Assembly: GCA_001970955.1 (NCBI GenBank)
Contig: MPUH01000168.1
Location: forward strand, 27,452 to 91,451
Length of the DNA stretch: 64,000 nucleotides
Origin: Stentor coeruleus
Taxonomy: Eukaryota; Ciliophora; Heterotrichea; Heterotrichida; Stentoridae
Reading direction: 5' to 3'
In this document: in pieces, positions 39,495 to 50,510 of the stretch
Position numbering within the stretch: position 1 is the stretch's first letter
Layout of the letters: every line of letters begins with the position of its first letter
The notes under the pieces: model-generated
The model's database searches: none
What the model was told of the DNA's origin: nothing
The model's input: the letters and a program-made list of their open reading frames with translations, nothing else
Translations under genes and position numbers: made by a program

Positions 39495-41312
39495 TCAGTC
39501 ATCTTGAATAAGTGGGAATACAAACTTCGGCAATTCAAACTGCATAAAATCATGTTTCTTGATAATCTCATGTTTATTAAGCTTCTTTTCATAAATATTA
39601 TAAAAATACTCAACCTCATTTTCCAAAAACTTCTTCTTCATCTTTGTGACTTGATCAAAAAGTTGCTTCAACTTATCCCTCACAGCTTCTCTATCATTAA
39701 TATTCTGTTTAATCCTATCAAGTCTCCATAACACCCTATCCCCAAAAGATAATTTTTCATACTGTCTTTCTTTTTCTTTTAAATGATTATGCAATGATTC
39801 CAAAACATTTTCAAACTTTACAATTGGGGCAATAAAAATAGTATCTCCTTCTTTAACTTCTTTTTCATTAAACATTCCAGGGAAATCAACAGTAGCATAA
39901 TGTTGTTCTTCTTCAACAAGTAATTTTTTCTTCTTAGGATTTTTACTCATAATTTGTGTTGCCAAAGGGTTTTCCTTAAAAAAAATCTTAACTTTTTTGC
40001 TTTGTGGAGGAGGTTGAGCTCCTAATAAAGGGTTATTAAAAATCCTATTTTTATGCAAAGTTAATATAGCACAATGTTCAGCATAATCAATATGTCTTTT
40101 TTCTAGTTTATGTAGCCACCATTCGAAATAAGCATTTTTTAACTTCATATTTTTCATATCTTCATCTAATAATAATATTTGTTGAAAAAGTACCACATCG
40201 TCAAAACTTAAAGATTTGAAGTTTGATTTAAGCATTCTATAAACTTCGATATCTGTGATCCCAGAGTACTTTTTTACCCCATTTACTATAGAAAGTACAT
40301 CACATACTGCATTAACTTGTGAAGTTTCATGGACTATTTTCCCATACATAAACATACTCACTTCATTATATGTATAAATTTTTTTTGGTATTGGTTTTAA
40401 TGCTTTTTCTCTTATAGCTTTATTACTAGCTATAAAATCTTGTATACTTTCTTTACTCCTGAAAATATTCTCAGGAGGTTCACGTGGAGGATTAGGTTCA
40501 TAAACTTCTATAACTGAATTATCATCAGTTAATAAATCTTCATGTTCAGGATTGATTTTATATTGCAAAATTTTTTTTTCACTATTAATTTTCTGTAAAG
40601 TATCGATTCTAGGTTTTTTCCCACTACACATACTTAGAGTATTCATTAAACTTTTCATACTCCCATATTTTTCTTTATCGCTAAGAATTTTTTCATTGTT
40701 GATTTTCACTTGACTTAAAATCCGATCAGTATATTTTGCACTTGGTAATCTAGGTTTTTTAGGCTGAATACTTTCTATTTCATCTTCAGTTATTATTTCA
40801 TTACTAAATATAGTCAACATAGCAAAAGGAGGATTTCTAGGAGTTTTTGCAGGTTTACTTTTTGAAAGTATGAGTTTTGTTAGTGAATAAGCTCTTGAAA
40901 TTTTCTTAGAAGGGTCAACTGTTAGTTGGATTTTTCCATTAAAAAGAAGAGAATTTAGGATACTGATTCTGTCTATAACTATTTGATTATTGGAAAGATT
41001 TAAATCTTGAAGGTTTTTTAGTTCACCTAATGGTCTGAGGATTTTTACTGAGTCTAAGTTACAACCTTCTAGGTTTAGTTTGGTTAATAATGGCATGGTT
41101 TGGATGATAATTCTACAGGGAAATGATTTGAATGTACAAAATGCTAATGATAATGATGTGATGTTTGGGAATAGAGACATTACTTTTGCTTCGGGGAATT
41201 CTTGAATGATTTCATTGCAAATTGATAAGGTTTTCATTGTAGAAAGAGACTCTTTGGGGTAGTTCATGAATAAAAATTTCAGGGCTTCAATGTTTTTGTG
41301 ATCAACTTCCAT
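39495..41312 (-). CDS. Leucine-rich-repeat protein with coiled-coil tail
   Basis: A 605-residue frame. The N-terminal 130 residues carry about four LRRs (FPNITSLSLAFCTFKSFP, MPLLTKLNLEGCNL, LKNLQDLNLSNNQI). The middle (150-310) is Lys/Ser/Pro-rich and disordered. Residues about 320-420 are helical and more conserved in look (YNEVSMFMYGKIVHETS, WWLHKLEKRHIDYAEHC), and the C-terminus is a coiled coil (about 510-590). Similar layouts occur in ciliary LRR proteins, but I do not recognise a specific family. The stop codon is TGA directly followed by TAA. Confidence 0.68.
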   Translation of the reverse strand: MEVDHKNIEALKFLFMNYPKESLSTMKTLSICNEIIQEFPEAKVMSLFPNITSLSLAFCTFKSFPCRIIIQTMPLLTKLNLEGCNLDSVKILRPLGELKNLQDLNLSNNQIVIDRISILNSLLFNGKIQLTVDPSKKISRAYSLTKLILSKSKPAKTPRNPPFAMLTIFSNEIITEDEIESIQPKKPRLPSAKYTDRILSQVKINNEKILSDKEKYGSMKSLMNTLSMCSGKKPRIDTLQKINSEKKILQYKINPEHEDLLTDDNSVIEVYEPNPPREPPENIFRSKESIQDFIASNKAIREKALKPIPKKIYTYNEVSMFMYGKIVHETSQVNAVCDVLSIVNGVKKYSGITDIEVYRMLKSNFKSLSFDDVVLFQQILLLDEDMKNMKLKNAYFEWWLHKLEKRHIDYAEHCAILTLHKNRIFNNPLLGAQPPPQSKKVKIFFKENPLATQIMSKNPKKKKLLVEEEQHYATVDFPGMFNEKEVKEGDTIFIAPIVKFENVLESLHNHLKEKERQYEKLSFGDRVLWRLDRIKQNINDREAVRDKLKQLFDQVTKMKKKFLENEVEYFYNIYEKKLNKHEIIKKHDFMQFELPKFVFPLIQDD

Positions 41313-42314
41313 TGTTTTTATATGGAACTAAGGCTTTTATTAGCAAAAAAAGGTATTGATAGGAGAAATATACATAAATACTTAAACTAATAAAACCTTA
41401 ATTATTAATTTTTCTATCACTTAATATTTGCCAGCACATAAATCTCAAATCATTATACCATCAATAAAAAATAATATATTATCATACAATTACATCGTTC
41501 TCCAACTTCACACTTTGTGATAAATTCCTATGTTTATTCAATTCCAAAAACTCCTTAACATGAATGGTTTTCTTTTTCAACCTATAAGTTTTCTTATTTT
41601 TTTTCTTTTATTTCATATTTCATCTCTTGCGAACTTTTAACACTACTCAATATTTTTTCCTACATACCAGTTTATTTGATTCATCATCTCTTATTTTAAA
41701 GAATTTCTTAATATTATAATTATAATATGTACAATATATTCACATTTATGCTTTGATACCAAACTATCATTTTTAACTTTAGACATAATAATAATCAAAA
41801 TATCTTCACTATAATAGGCTATTAAAGAAACCATAAAATTTTCACTCTTTCTAAGTTTTTAAAAGAAATTTCACTTATTTGGTTTTTAGTTTTTAAATAT
41901 TCATCACATAGAAGTAAAGATAAATAGCATAGTTCTTAGAATTTCGATTTAAATATTGTTTAAAAAAGGATTTTTTTTTAATGTTAAAGCTAGGTTTTCG
42001 ATATCTTCTAATTTTTGGCTGATTAAGTATATGCTTTGTCCCTTATTGTCATACAAATTTCTAAAGCTTTTTATATAATAATCAGCTGAAATATATGAAA
42101 TCTAGCTATTTATTTCCTTCCAGTATCGTTTGTTTATTGGTTCCATAATAAGTATATAATTTTTTTATTTTCTTTTAGTAAGAAGCTACATATAAGTATT
42201 TTTTTGTTTTTTGGATTGAGTAGATAAAGTGAGTTAAGGTAAAAACCTATGCTTTGGAAAATGTATAAAAACTAAGTTTTAGAGTCTCTGAGTCTGATTA
42301 GAATTGTAATATAA
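41313..42314. other. Divergent intergenic region
   Basis: One kilobase of AT-rich DNA between the LRR gene and PABP. No open frame, tRNA or convincing RNA is seen; no strong repeat. Confidence 0.5.
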
Positions 42315-43898
42315 ATGCAAAATAAACCTGTGGCTAAAATTCCAGCACAGTTGTACATAGGCGGCCTTGATCTGAAAGTAAAAGAAACTGATTTATACAA
42401 TCTGCTAAAACGATTTGGGGATATCTCGAATATTAGGCTTTGCCGTGACAATCATTCATGCTATGCATTTATTGCATTCAAAGATCCAAGTTTATCCACC
42501 CAAGTGCAGCATGAGTTAAATGGTTCTGAATTCCGCAATAAGCATATTCATATTTCCAAAGTTATTCAACAACATTGGGAAAATGTAGCAAACATATTCG
42601 TGAAGAATATCCCAGAATCAATTTCCGCCAAAGAATTCGGTGAAATTTTTAGCAAATTCGGGCCGATAATTTCATGCAAATTATGTCATGATGATATGGG
42701 TAAATCCTTAGGCTATGGTTTTGTTCAATATGAGTCCTCAGAATACTCAGAACTCGCTTTGAAAAATATGAACGGGAAATTTTGGCAAGGTAATGAGCTT
42801 ATGGTTCAGACTTTTGTCCCATTAGGAACTCGAATAAACGCAACAGCAAATTCAAATTTGTATGTTAGAGGATTCCCTGCTTATTACACTGAAGAAGATT
42901 TGAGAAACGCTTTTGCATCATTTGGTAAAGTTTTATCAGTAGCCAAAATGCTGGATAATGGCCGGGCTTATGGCTTTGTCGGTTTTTCCAATGCTGAAGA
43001 AGCACGTGCAGCCTGTGAATGCAAAAACAACACACAAGAAAAGGATTTTATATGGTACGTCATGCCACATATGAGTAAAATCCATAGAAAAAAAGTCTTA
43101 AGAGAACAGTATTTAATGCAAGTCGAAGAATGGAAAAAGAAAAATCTGTACATAAGAAACTTAGATAAAAGTATAGATGAAACTAGGCTTTTTGATATCT
43201 GCAAAGAATACGGCGCTATAAAATCTTTAAAAATCTGTAAAATGGAAAATATTAAATACGATGCTGATGGTAACTGTATTAAAGAACCAGTATCTAAAGA
43301 AATCGCATATGTGCATTATGAACATGAACATCATGCAAACTTAGCTTTAAATGAACTACAAAAAAAACTTATTGAAGGTAAAAAATTATATGTTGCAAAA
43401 TGGAAGCCTAGAGATGCTTTAAAAAAACTTATAAATCAATCGAAATCACAAAAAGTTATGAAATTCCCTGCTATGCCAAGTAGAGGGTTTATACCAACTA
43501 GAGCTGTACCTTTTGTCCCGATTATGGGGAAAAATAATATGATACCTTTTCAACAAATCCCAAGAGCTAGAGTTCCAAGAGCTATGGCCCCACCTATTGT
43601 ACATCAACCTATACCTATTGAATCTAAGAAACCTCCTGTTATTAAATTAGAGAATATTGATCAATATACTCTTAGAGATTTGGGTGAAAAATTATATCCT
43701 ATGGTACATAAAATTACTAATCAACAAGTTGTTGGGAAAATCACAGGAATGTTGTTGGAGATGGATAAAGTTGAAGTTGTGAATTTGATTAATGATGAAA
43801 ATAGACTTAAGACTAGGGTTACAGAAGCTGTTTTAGTACTTAAAAAAGCATGGGCTGGGGATAATGATGCATTGGGGATGCTACCGAATTTAGGATAA
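42315..43898 (+). CDS. PABPC1: Cytoplasmic poly(A)-binding protein
   Basis: A 527-residue frame with four RRMs and a C-terminal MLLE domain, the full PABP plan. RRM1 starts at LYIGGLDL (about residue 13), RRM2 at IFVKNIPES (about 93), RRM3 at LYVRGFPAYY (about 183), RRM4 at LYIRNLDKS (about 277). RNP1 motifs include GYGFVQYES and AYGFVGFSN. The Pro-rich linker (about 380-450) is followed by MLLE with QQVVGKITGMLLEMD, whose K-I-T-G-M-L-L-E core binds PAM2 peptides. PABP coats mRNA poly(A) tails and promotes translation. The RRM1 RNP1 is divergent (SCYAFIAFKD). Confidence 0.92.
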   Translation: MQNKPVAKIPAQLYIGGLDLKVKETDLYNLLKRFGDISNIRLCRDNHSCYAFIAFKDPSLSTQVQHELNGSEFRNKHIHISKVIQQHWENVANIFVKNIPESISAKEFGEIFSKFGPIISCKLCHDDMGKSLGYGFVQYESSEYSELALKNMNGKFWQGNELMVQTFVPLGTRINATANSNLYVRGFPAYYTEEDLRNAFASFGKVLSVAKMLDNGRAYGFVGFSNAEEARAACECKNNTQEKDFIWYVMPHMSKIHRKKVLREQYLMQVEEWKKKNLYIRNLDKSIDETRLFDICKEYGAIKSLKICKMENIKYDADGNCIKEPVSKEIAYVHYEHEHHANLALNELQKKLIEGKKLYVAKWKPRDALKKLINQSKSQKVMKFPAMPSRGFIPTRAVPFVPIMGKNNMIPFQQIPRARVPRAMAPPIVHQPIPIESKKPPVIKLENIDQYTLRDLGEKLYPMVHKITNQQVVGKITGMLLEMDKVEVVNLINDENRLKTRVTEAVLVLKKAWAGDNDALGMLPNLG

Positions 43899-43947
43899 TT
43901 AGTTAATAATTTAGATAGTTTATGATGAACTTTTTTTTGATATAATT

Positions 43948-46900
43948 TTAACCTATCGGACTAATTGTAAGTTTATTCAAGCCGGTTTTTTTCTTGAACT
44001 TTTTCTTCTTTTTCTTATCAGTCAAGTTCGTAAGTATATTTTTCTTCATATTCAACACAGCAAGGTCTTCAGTAAAAGGACAAAGTTCTGAACTCCTAGC
44101 AATACTCTGTACAGAAATCGCTTCTTTCATCAACCTCACACTTTCTCCAACTTTAAATTTTACATCTCCAATCTCATCTTTTCCTTTTTGCTTAGGAGGT
44201 GATTGGTTTATTTTTGGTGCTGTGAATTTATAATTGACTTGTCCAAACAAACTTCTCCCTTTAAACGTCCTTTGACTTTGACTATTCATCAAAATAACCT
44301 CCTCAGGAATTCTCACTGACTTTTTCTGTCCTTTTTCCTGATCAAATTTCGCAGCAACTTCCCCAGGTTCTTTAGCAATACTGATTTTTGGTAAAGATTT
44401 AGGGGTTTTTCTCATTGTTCTATGCCTATCAGGAGATTTCTGTTCATTATTCGTTAATAATTTTAGTCTTGATGCATTTTTATCATAATTCATCAATTCC
44501 CTAAGTCTTTTTTCATCTAAATCATCGAGCATTTTTTTTAATGAAGCTGTAGACCCTTCATATTTCATTGCAGGTTGTGGTTTTTTTTCTTCTTTATGTA
44601 AATCATCATCAAATGATGACTCTAAAAGCATGGCACTTTGTCTTGGTTTATCTTTCCTCTCTACATCCACAGTTTTAAAACTTGATTTCTTAAGCTTAGA
44701 CTGTTTTGGTTTCGGTTTTTTAGCAAATTTATCCAAAGAAGAATCTCGAGCTTTAACTTTTGTATCAACATCAATATTATCATCTACAGATTTCAATGAT
44801 TCAACAATTTTCTTAACATCATTCATGCGTTTTTTTTCCCACCTAAAAGGAAAATACCAGTTTTTAGGGATTTCTGGGATTGATAAATTGATTGTACCCC
44901 AATGTTCACCTTCTCGACTCCATATTTTTAAGAATTTATCTGAAGAACATGTTAATAATCCTTCTGGGTCTGGGATAAGTTTTATTGATGTAACTTGATC
45001 TGTATGAGCAAGCCATTCTTTTATAAGTATTTCACTTTCTATATCAATAATATCAGGAGGATGCTGATTTTGGGTTTTTTTCTTCCAGTAATTAACATCT
45101 GATTCTGCGTTTTTTGTATCTTTTCTATGAGGATTATAACCTGGTTTAGTCCTTTTTATATCAAGGCTTGGCATTATACCTGATTTTTCTAGAAGGTATT
45201 CAAAAGACCATATTTTTATATACCCGATACTATCTCCTAAATACATATAAGCACGTCTTCTCATACTTTTAGTATCATGATTATGAGGTTCTTTTTCTTC
45301 AGATTTGTCTTCAACCCATTCGAAACTACTGATACTTTTGGTATCTTCATTATCTAAAAAATAACCATATCTATGGTTTTTAGGCTTTTTGTTTTTGGAT
45401 TCAGAGTATTTTTTTACTTGGATATACTTTTTTTTGCATTCTCTAAGTATCCCTACCCTCTCACAAATTAAGTTTATTGATGAAGTTATAGTTGCTTTAC
45501 AAAAGTTTGGCTCTCGCCAGGACATAGTTTCAAATCTTGCGATACATACATTTTTATACGACTGCGACACATTTTGTAGATTCCACAAGCAAATAAACCC
45601 ATCTTTTGAACTACTTAAAAGCACTGGGTAAGGATCAACAAATATCAAATTATCAATTTCTCTACTGTTATTAAAAAAAGATCCAATATGCTTACCGGTC
45701 TCAAAATCCCATACAGAAATAATACCATTACTTGACCCAGATGCTATCATAGATAAATATTCTGAATAAGTAACAAAAGTTATATCTGATCCTTCATGAC
45801 CTCCTTTAAGATTTCTTAATAAACATACATCGCTAATATCTTTTGTATCAAAAATCATAATATTAGAAGCCCAACTTGTTACAATAAGTATTTTATCTTC
45901 ATTACAATAATAAAGAGCTGAGATTTCTGAATAATTATCTTCGCTTATAGTGTTTTTAACAGAATTATCAGAAATTTCTTGTTTTTTCCTTCTTGGGGCT
46001 CTAATAGTTGTTATTAATGAACCATTAGCACAATTATATGCAACAAGAGATCCAACACTATCTCCTAATAAAATTATTCGGCTTCGATGATCAAGAACCA
46101 TAGTTGTAAGCTCAGCTTCTGATGGGGTTTTGAAATCTGTGTATATTTTTTTTAATTTACCAGTCAAACAGTCATAAATCCTCACATCAAAACGAGTTGA
46201 AACTATAAACTGCATATAGTAACTATTGAACTCAACATTTAAAGGTTTGATATCATATAATATCTCATTATTACTCACATTGCTTTTAAGTTCAAAAAAC
46301 ATTAACCTCTTACCTGCAATAGCAAATTTGTCTTGTTTGTGTAGCGCTACAAGTAAAGTTATATCAACTTTCCCTCTATCATTTGCTATTATCTGTAAAC
46401 AAGACAACTGGGTTATATCCCAAATCCTAATATTCCCCCTTTCATCTGAGCTTGTGCATATCCCTTTACCTCTAAAAAACCTACAACATACAACAGGTGT
46501 ATTATGCCCTTCAAGAACCCCAGTATGGCATTTTGCTAAATTTAATTCAGGACACCATACATTAATATACCTCTCATATCCAACACTAATCAAATTTCCC
46601 CCAGATTCTTTACAATAATCAATACTCCTAACACCTCTAGAATGCCCACTATTAATCATCCCAATTTTCTCAGGATCCTTACATTTCCATAATATAATAC
46701 TATTATCAAGTGAACATGTAGCAAAACATAAAGGCTTGCTTATCTCAACAGCATCCATAATCTGTGAATTATGCCCTTTATAATTAAAAATCTCATCACC
46801 TCTTCTTATATCAAATTGTCTTAATATATGATCATCTCCAGCAACAATCCACGCTTTTTGTTTTTCAAAAAACCAAATATAAGAATTAGTGAATTCGGTT

Positions 46901-47649
46901 TTAAAAGTTTTTAAAAACCTAAAAGTGTCTTTATCTTTTTCATAGACATAAACACTTTTTTCACTTGTTGTTATAGCAAATAATAAGTCTTTTTCTGAAT
47001 ATGCTGCTGATAATACAAAAGATGTATATGGGAGATTTGGGTTTACTTGATATTTGACTTCAGCATTAGAGTCGACGAATTTTACAGCTTGTCCACCAAC
47101 TTCTATATAAGAAATAAGGTCTAAAGATGTATAATAAGCTAGTTGACGGATTACCCCATTATGAACATTACGGTCTATTGTAGGACTTAGCTGAAAACGC
47201 TTGTTTTTTAAAGAATAAACTGAGTCCATAACTTGTGCTGGGGTTAGTTCTTTATTTTCTGTTAATTCTCTAGTATGATGAGCCATAACAGCATCTATTA
47301 TATATTGAGTAAACTCAGACCATTCCATATGTTCATCTCCATTTATATCGATTTCTTGAAAAAGGTAGTAAAGGCCAAGGACCAACTCGGTACGGTCTTC
47401 TGGAGATACATTCATAGCACATTTCATTAACCAAACAAAACTAGAAAGCTCAATACCATCAGGATGACGTTTAAACTCACCTTCAAGAGCTTCTAATTTT
47501 TGTTTATCTAACATCATCATAAGCCTTTCGGCTGAAAATTTTTCTTTTCCATTAGTTTTTTGCGGCTCATCTGAAATAAGTGATTCTCCTGAACTTGATT
47601 CGTAGTCATCTTTGTCTTGTAAGAATTTTGTTGGAAACTGTTTTGACAT
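43948..47649 (-). CDS. EF-hand and WD40-repeat protein (WDR49/WDR64-like)
   Basis: A 1233-residue frame. An EF-hand with a canonical loop (DINGDEHMEWSE) lies near residue 100. From about 165 to 960 there are WD40 repeats forming at least two propellers (GHNSQIMDAVEISKPLCFAT, GHSRGVRSIDYCKESGGNLI, AHTDQVTSIKLIPDPEGLLT). The last 270 residues are basic and disordered, ending in KKKKKKFKKKTGLNKL. This EF-hand plus long WD40 plan is that of WDR49/WDR64-type proteins, found mainly in ciliated organisms, with axonemal or Ca2+-linked roles suspected. The stop lies 49 bp from the facing PABP stop. Confidence 0.78.
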   Translation of the reverse strand: MSKQFPTKFLQDKDDYESSSGESLISDEPQKTNGKEKFSAERLMMMLDKQKLEALEGEFKRHPDGIELSSFVWLMKCAMNVSPEDRTELVLGLYYLFQEIDINGDEHMEWSEFTQYIIDAVMAHHTRELTENKELTPAQVMDSVYSLKNKRFQLSPTIDRNVHNGVIRQLAYYTSLDLISYIEVGGQAVKFVDSNAEVKYQVNPNLPYTSFVLSAAYSEKDLLFAITTSEKSVYVYEKDKDTFRFLKTFKTEFTNSYIWFFEKQKAWIVAGDDHILRQFDIRRGDEIFNYKGHNSQIMDAVEISKPLCFATCSLDNSIILWKCKDPEKIGMINSGHSRGVRSIDYCKESGGNLISVGYERYINVWCPELNLAKCHTGVLEGHNTPVVCCRFFRGKGICTSSDERGNIRIWDITQLSCLQIIANDRGKVDITLLVALHKQDKFAIAGKRLMFFELKSNVSNNEILYDIKPLNVEFNSYYMQFIVSTRFDVRIYDCLTGKLKKIYTDFKTPSEAELTTMVLDHRSRIILLGDSVGSLVAYNCANGSLITTIRAPRRKKQEISDNSVKNTISEDNYSEISALYYCNEDKILIVTSWASNIMIFDTKDISDVCLLRNLKGGHEGSDITFVTYSEYLSMIASGSSNGIISVWDFETGKHIGSFFNNSREIDNLIFVDPYPVLLSSSKDGFICLWNLQNVSQSYKNVCIARFETMSWREPNFCKATITSSINLICERVGILRECKKKYIQVKKYSESKNKKPKNHRYGYFLDNEDTKSISSFEWVEDKSEEKEPHNHDTKSMRRRAYMYLGDSIGYIKIWSFEYLLEKSGIMPSLDIKRTKPGYNPHRKDTKNAESDVNYWKKKTQNQHPPDIIDIESEILIKEWLAHTDQVTSIKLIPDPEGLLTCSSDKFLKIWSREGEHWGTINLSIPEIPKNWYFPFRWEKKRMNDVKKIVESLKSVDDNIDVDTKVKARDSSLDKFAKKPKPKQSKLKKSSFKTVDVERKDKPRQSAMLLESSFDDDLHKEEKKPQPAMKYEGSTASLKKMLDDLDEKRLRELMNYDKNASRLKLLTNNEQKSPDRHRTMRKTPKSLPKISIAKEPGEVAAKFDQEKGQKKSVRIPEEVILMNSQSQRTFKGRSLFGQVNYKFTAPKINQSPPKQKGKDEIGDVKFKVGESVRLMKEAISVQSIARSSELCPFTEDLAVLNMKKNILTNLTDKKKKKKFKKKTGLNKLTISPIG

Positions 47650-48440
47650 AGTTTATTTATGAGTGGAGGTAATATGGAAAGATTAGAAGATTTTTAGGCT
47701 TGGGGAAGATGAGGATTTATGGGATGGGAAAATGATATTGAAAAGTTAAGATTGTATAGGAAAAATGTTTTTGGATTTTATATAAAAGGATGAGTTTGTA
47801 TATGTTGTGTTATTAGAATTTTTGGTTTTAAGTTGATAATTTGAAAGGATGATTTTAAAATGATAATTGTGGTTTTTATTTATGATAAAAGGATTTATTT
47901 TGAAATGGAAGTTGTTTGTTGTATAAAAAAGTTAGTAAAAAATGAATTTATTGGAGTGATGCTGGTTCTCTTATAGAAATAAAATTGATATTGAATAAGG
48001 TAATTTTACTTTGAGAAAAGATTTAGAGAATTTGGGACTTAAGGGTTTGACCCATTTGAAAATTGGTTCTTGTAAACTTGGCTTTGTTTGAAAATATTTA
48101 AGTAAAAAGGTGTAAATAAGGTATTACATAAAAATTACTAAAATGAACTTAGTTATGTTATTTTTATCAAGTGAATGATGAATTATTTATCTTGTATTAG
48201 ATTAACAAGGACTGAACAATAATCAAGCGATAATTCCTAACTAATACAAACTCCCAACCCTATCATTTTATTTCAAAACATCACATATACCCCCTATAAT
48301 TTTCTAGCAAATCTCAACCTCTAAACCTTTTTTCCACTAAAAAAATCAAATTCATCATCCATAAATCCTTCAAAAAAAATCCTTCAAAAAAATTCCCTAA
48401 AATTCAACCACTTTATCTTTGTATCAAATTAATATTGACA
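47650..48440. other. Spacer between reverse-strand genes
   Basis: The first part is G/T-rich (upstream of the WD40 gene on its own strand this is C-rich); after about 48150 it is C/A-rich. No gene, RNA or repeat is seen apart from a short direct repeat of ccttcaaaaaaa near 48367-48390. Confidence 0.5.
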
Positions 48441-48896
48441 TTAATTACGCTTATTTCTTTCACTTATAAACCTCGCTATACCTATATGAGTTTCTGCTCT
48501 TGTAAAACCAGCGAGTTTCATAATAGGTTTAAGTTTATTCGTTTTTAAGGTCTTTTTGGCAACACTATTTCCTGTAGCTTTATTTTGTTTAGGCTTTTTT
48601 TCTTGTATATTTGGCACTTGACATGTGTCCATCTCATTGATCAAAGTTGCTAGACCCAATATTGGACTTATGTCCTCAGTGATCCGTGCTTTAGATTTAC
48701 GAGGTCGCTGATTATTGTTTACTTTCTGCAATTTATGTGGGTCAGAGTCAACTTGGGCTACTCTCTTGAAGACTGGCACAGAATTGCTGATTTGCATAAA
48801 ATCTTTCATAATTTCAGACTGGGATGCTTTGATTTTCTGTTTGAAATTACTTGTGTCGCTTATGAAAAACTCTGGATCTTTTTGCCTGGTTTTCAT
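48441..48896 (-). CDS. Small basic protein of unknown function
   Basis: A 151-residue frame, Lys/Asn/Thr-rich, without membrane segments or cysteines in pairs. Distinct stretches are ISPILGLATLINEMDT in the middle and a more ordered end (MKLAGFTRAETHIGIARFI). Flanks change composition at its ends as for other genes in the window, which supports it being real. Antisense frames overlap it but lack such support. No family is recognised. Confidence 0.5.
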   Translation of the reverse strand: MKTRQKDPEFFISDTSNFKQKIKASQSEIMKDFMQISNSVPVFKRVAQVDSDPHKLQKVNNNQRPRKSKARITEDISPILGLATLINEMDTCQVPNIQEKKPKQNKATGNSVAKKTLKTNKLKPIMKLAGFTRAETHIGIARFISERNKRN

Positions 48897-49766
48897 GTTT
48901 TATTATTAGATGCGCTTTTTGAACTTTGTTATGCCATAGTTTTTTTGGATTTTAGGAATTATGGAATTGGAGGAAAGTTGGAGTTGCTGGGATTATAAGT
49001 TAAAGATAAAGGTATTATTTTTTTGATAATGAGATATTTTGGGAAATTATTATTGTTTATAAGAGTATTTGTTTTTAAGATACTGAATGTATAGGGTTAA
49101 AGAAGATGGAATGAGATGTAATAAAATATCTATACCATTTAATAAAAACTTAATAAAAAAATATATCATACCAAGTCAATTTAGCATTTATCTAAATTCT
49201 TTAATATTTACCCAGACAAACTCTTATTTACCTAAAATCACAACCTTAATTATTGCCATATATCATTTACTTGCATAATTCACATCATTTTTATACCTTA
49301 AATCTCCATATTCATTTCTTTTTCACTTAAAAACCTACTAATAACACCACATCAAAATAAAATTTATCTCATATTAAATTCCTAAAATCTCCATCAAACA
49401 TTCCCCATATTACAATAAACATAAAACCCTCCTTTCTCATCTCCTCATCTTCACTTCTAACTCTCATCATCCTAAAATATCTCATCTTTCATCTTACCCG
49501 AAAATCCCAAATCTACACCCAAAAAAAAAAACACAAAACCTATCCAAAAACCCACCAAAAACCAAAATCCTTCAAAACTTCCTCAAGCAAAATCCTACAA
49601 TCCCAAAACTCAAACACCAGCAAAACATCTCCAACTCTTAGAAAAATGGAAGTCAATAATATGAATAAACTTTCTAGTAACTCTCCAACCAAACTTCTTC
49701 ATCACATCCATCACAAAATCTCCCTTAAGAAACTAAATTCTCATATCTAATCTCTTTATAATATAT
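48897..49766. promoter_or_regulatory. Divergent region with a 226-nt G-free tract before 14-3-3
   Basis: Near 48897 it is G/T-rich; toward the 14-3-3 gene it becomes extremely C/A/T-rich. Bases 49274-49499 contain no G, and 49274-49586 contain one. No gene is seen. Confidence 0.6.
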
Positions 49767-50510
49767 ATGGTGAAGCTTGATAATTTAAGTTCTCTTTCTC
49801 GCGCTGAACTTCTTCTCTTATGCAGGATGTCTGAACAATCAGAAAGATATGAAGAAATGATTGAATTCGTCCGAGCATTTATATCCAAAGAGCACTCAGA
49901 GCTATCTGTAGAAGAAAGAAACATTCTCTCTGTTGCCTACAAAAACGTGGTGGGCAATCGTCGTACAGCATGGAGAGTATTGAATTCAATTGAACAAAAA
50001 GAAGCTCGTAGAAGTAATGAAGAAAACAAGTCACGTGCATCAGCATATAAAGAAAAAGTTGAAGCTGAACTAAGAAGTTTTTGTAGAGAAATCCTTAGAT
50101 TAATTGATTCTGATCTTTTGCCTCATACAAATGATGCAGAAGGAAAAGTGTTCTTTATGAAAATGAAAGGAGATTATTATAGATATATATGTGAATTTGC
50201 TCAAGGTCAATATAAAGATGAAAGTAGTAAAAATGCTCAAGAATGTTATCAACAAGCTTATGATAAAGCATTGAATGATTTAGATAGTACTCATCCTACT
50301 AGATTAGGACTTGCTTTGAATTACTCGGTGTTTAATTATGAGATTATGCAATTACAGAATGAAGCTTGTACCATGGCTCAGAAAGCTTTTGATGATGCGA
50401 TTCAGAATTTGGAAAATTTGACTGACGAAAGCGCTTATAAGGATTCGACTATGATATTGCAACTTATAAGAGATAACCTTTCGTTGTGGACTTCTGAAGC
50501 AGAGAATTAA
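49767..50510 (+). CDS. 14-3-3 protein
   Basis: A 247-residue single-exon frame, the family's normal length. Signature motifs are present: ERNILSVAYKNVVGNRRTAW (RNLLSVAYKN(V/A)(V/I)G signature 1), YYRYICEFAQG, HPTRLGLALNYSVFNYEI (signature 2) and DNLSLWTSE at the end. The phosphopeptide-binding Lys, Arg and Tyr positions (K in AYKN, RYxxE) appear kept. 14-3-3 dimers bind phosphoserine motifs in many signalling pathways. The strongly C-rich upstream region suggests a highly defined promoter. Confidence 0.95.
   Translation: MVKLDNLSSLSRAELLLLCRMSEQSERYEEMIEFVRAFISKEHSELSVEERNILSVAYKNVVGNRRTAWRVLNSIEQKEARRSNEENKSRASAYKEKVEAELRSFCREILRLIDSDLLPHTNDAEGKVFFMKMKGDYYRYICEFAQGQYKDESSKNAQECYQQAYDKALNDLDSTHPTRLGLALNYSVFNYEIMQLQNEACTMAQKAFDDAIQNLENLTDESAYKDSTMILQLIRDNLSLWTSEAEN

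Noticed and set aside
48715-48998. Forward frames over the small basic protein gene
   Set aside because: Antisense to 48441-48896, hydrophobic with no motif, and no supporting composition change at their ends.
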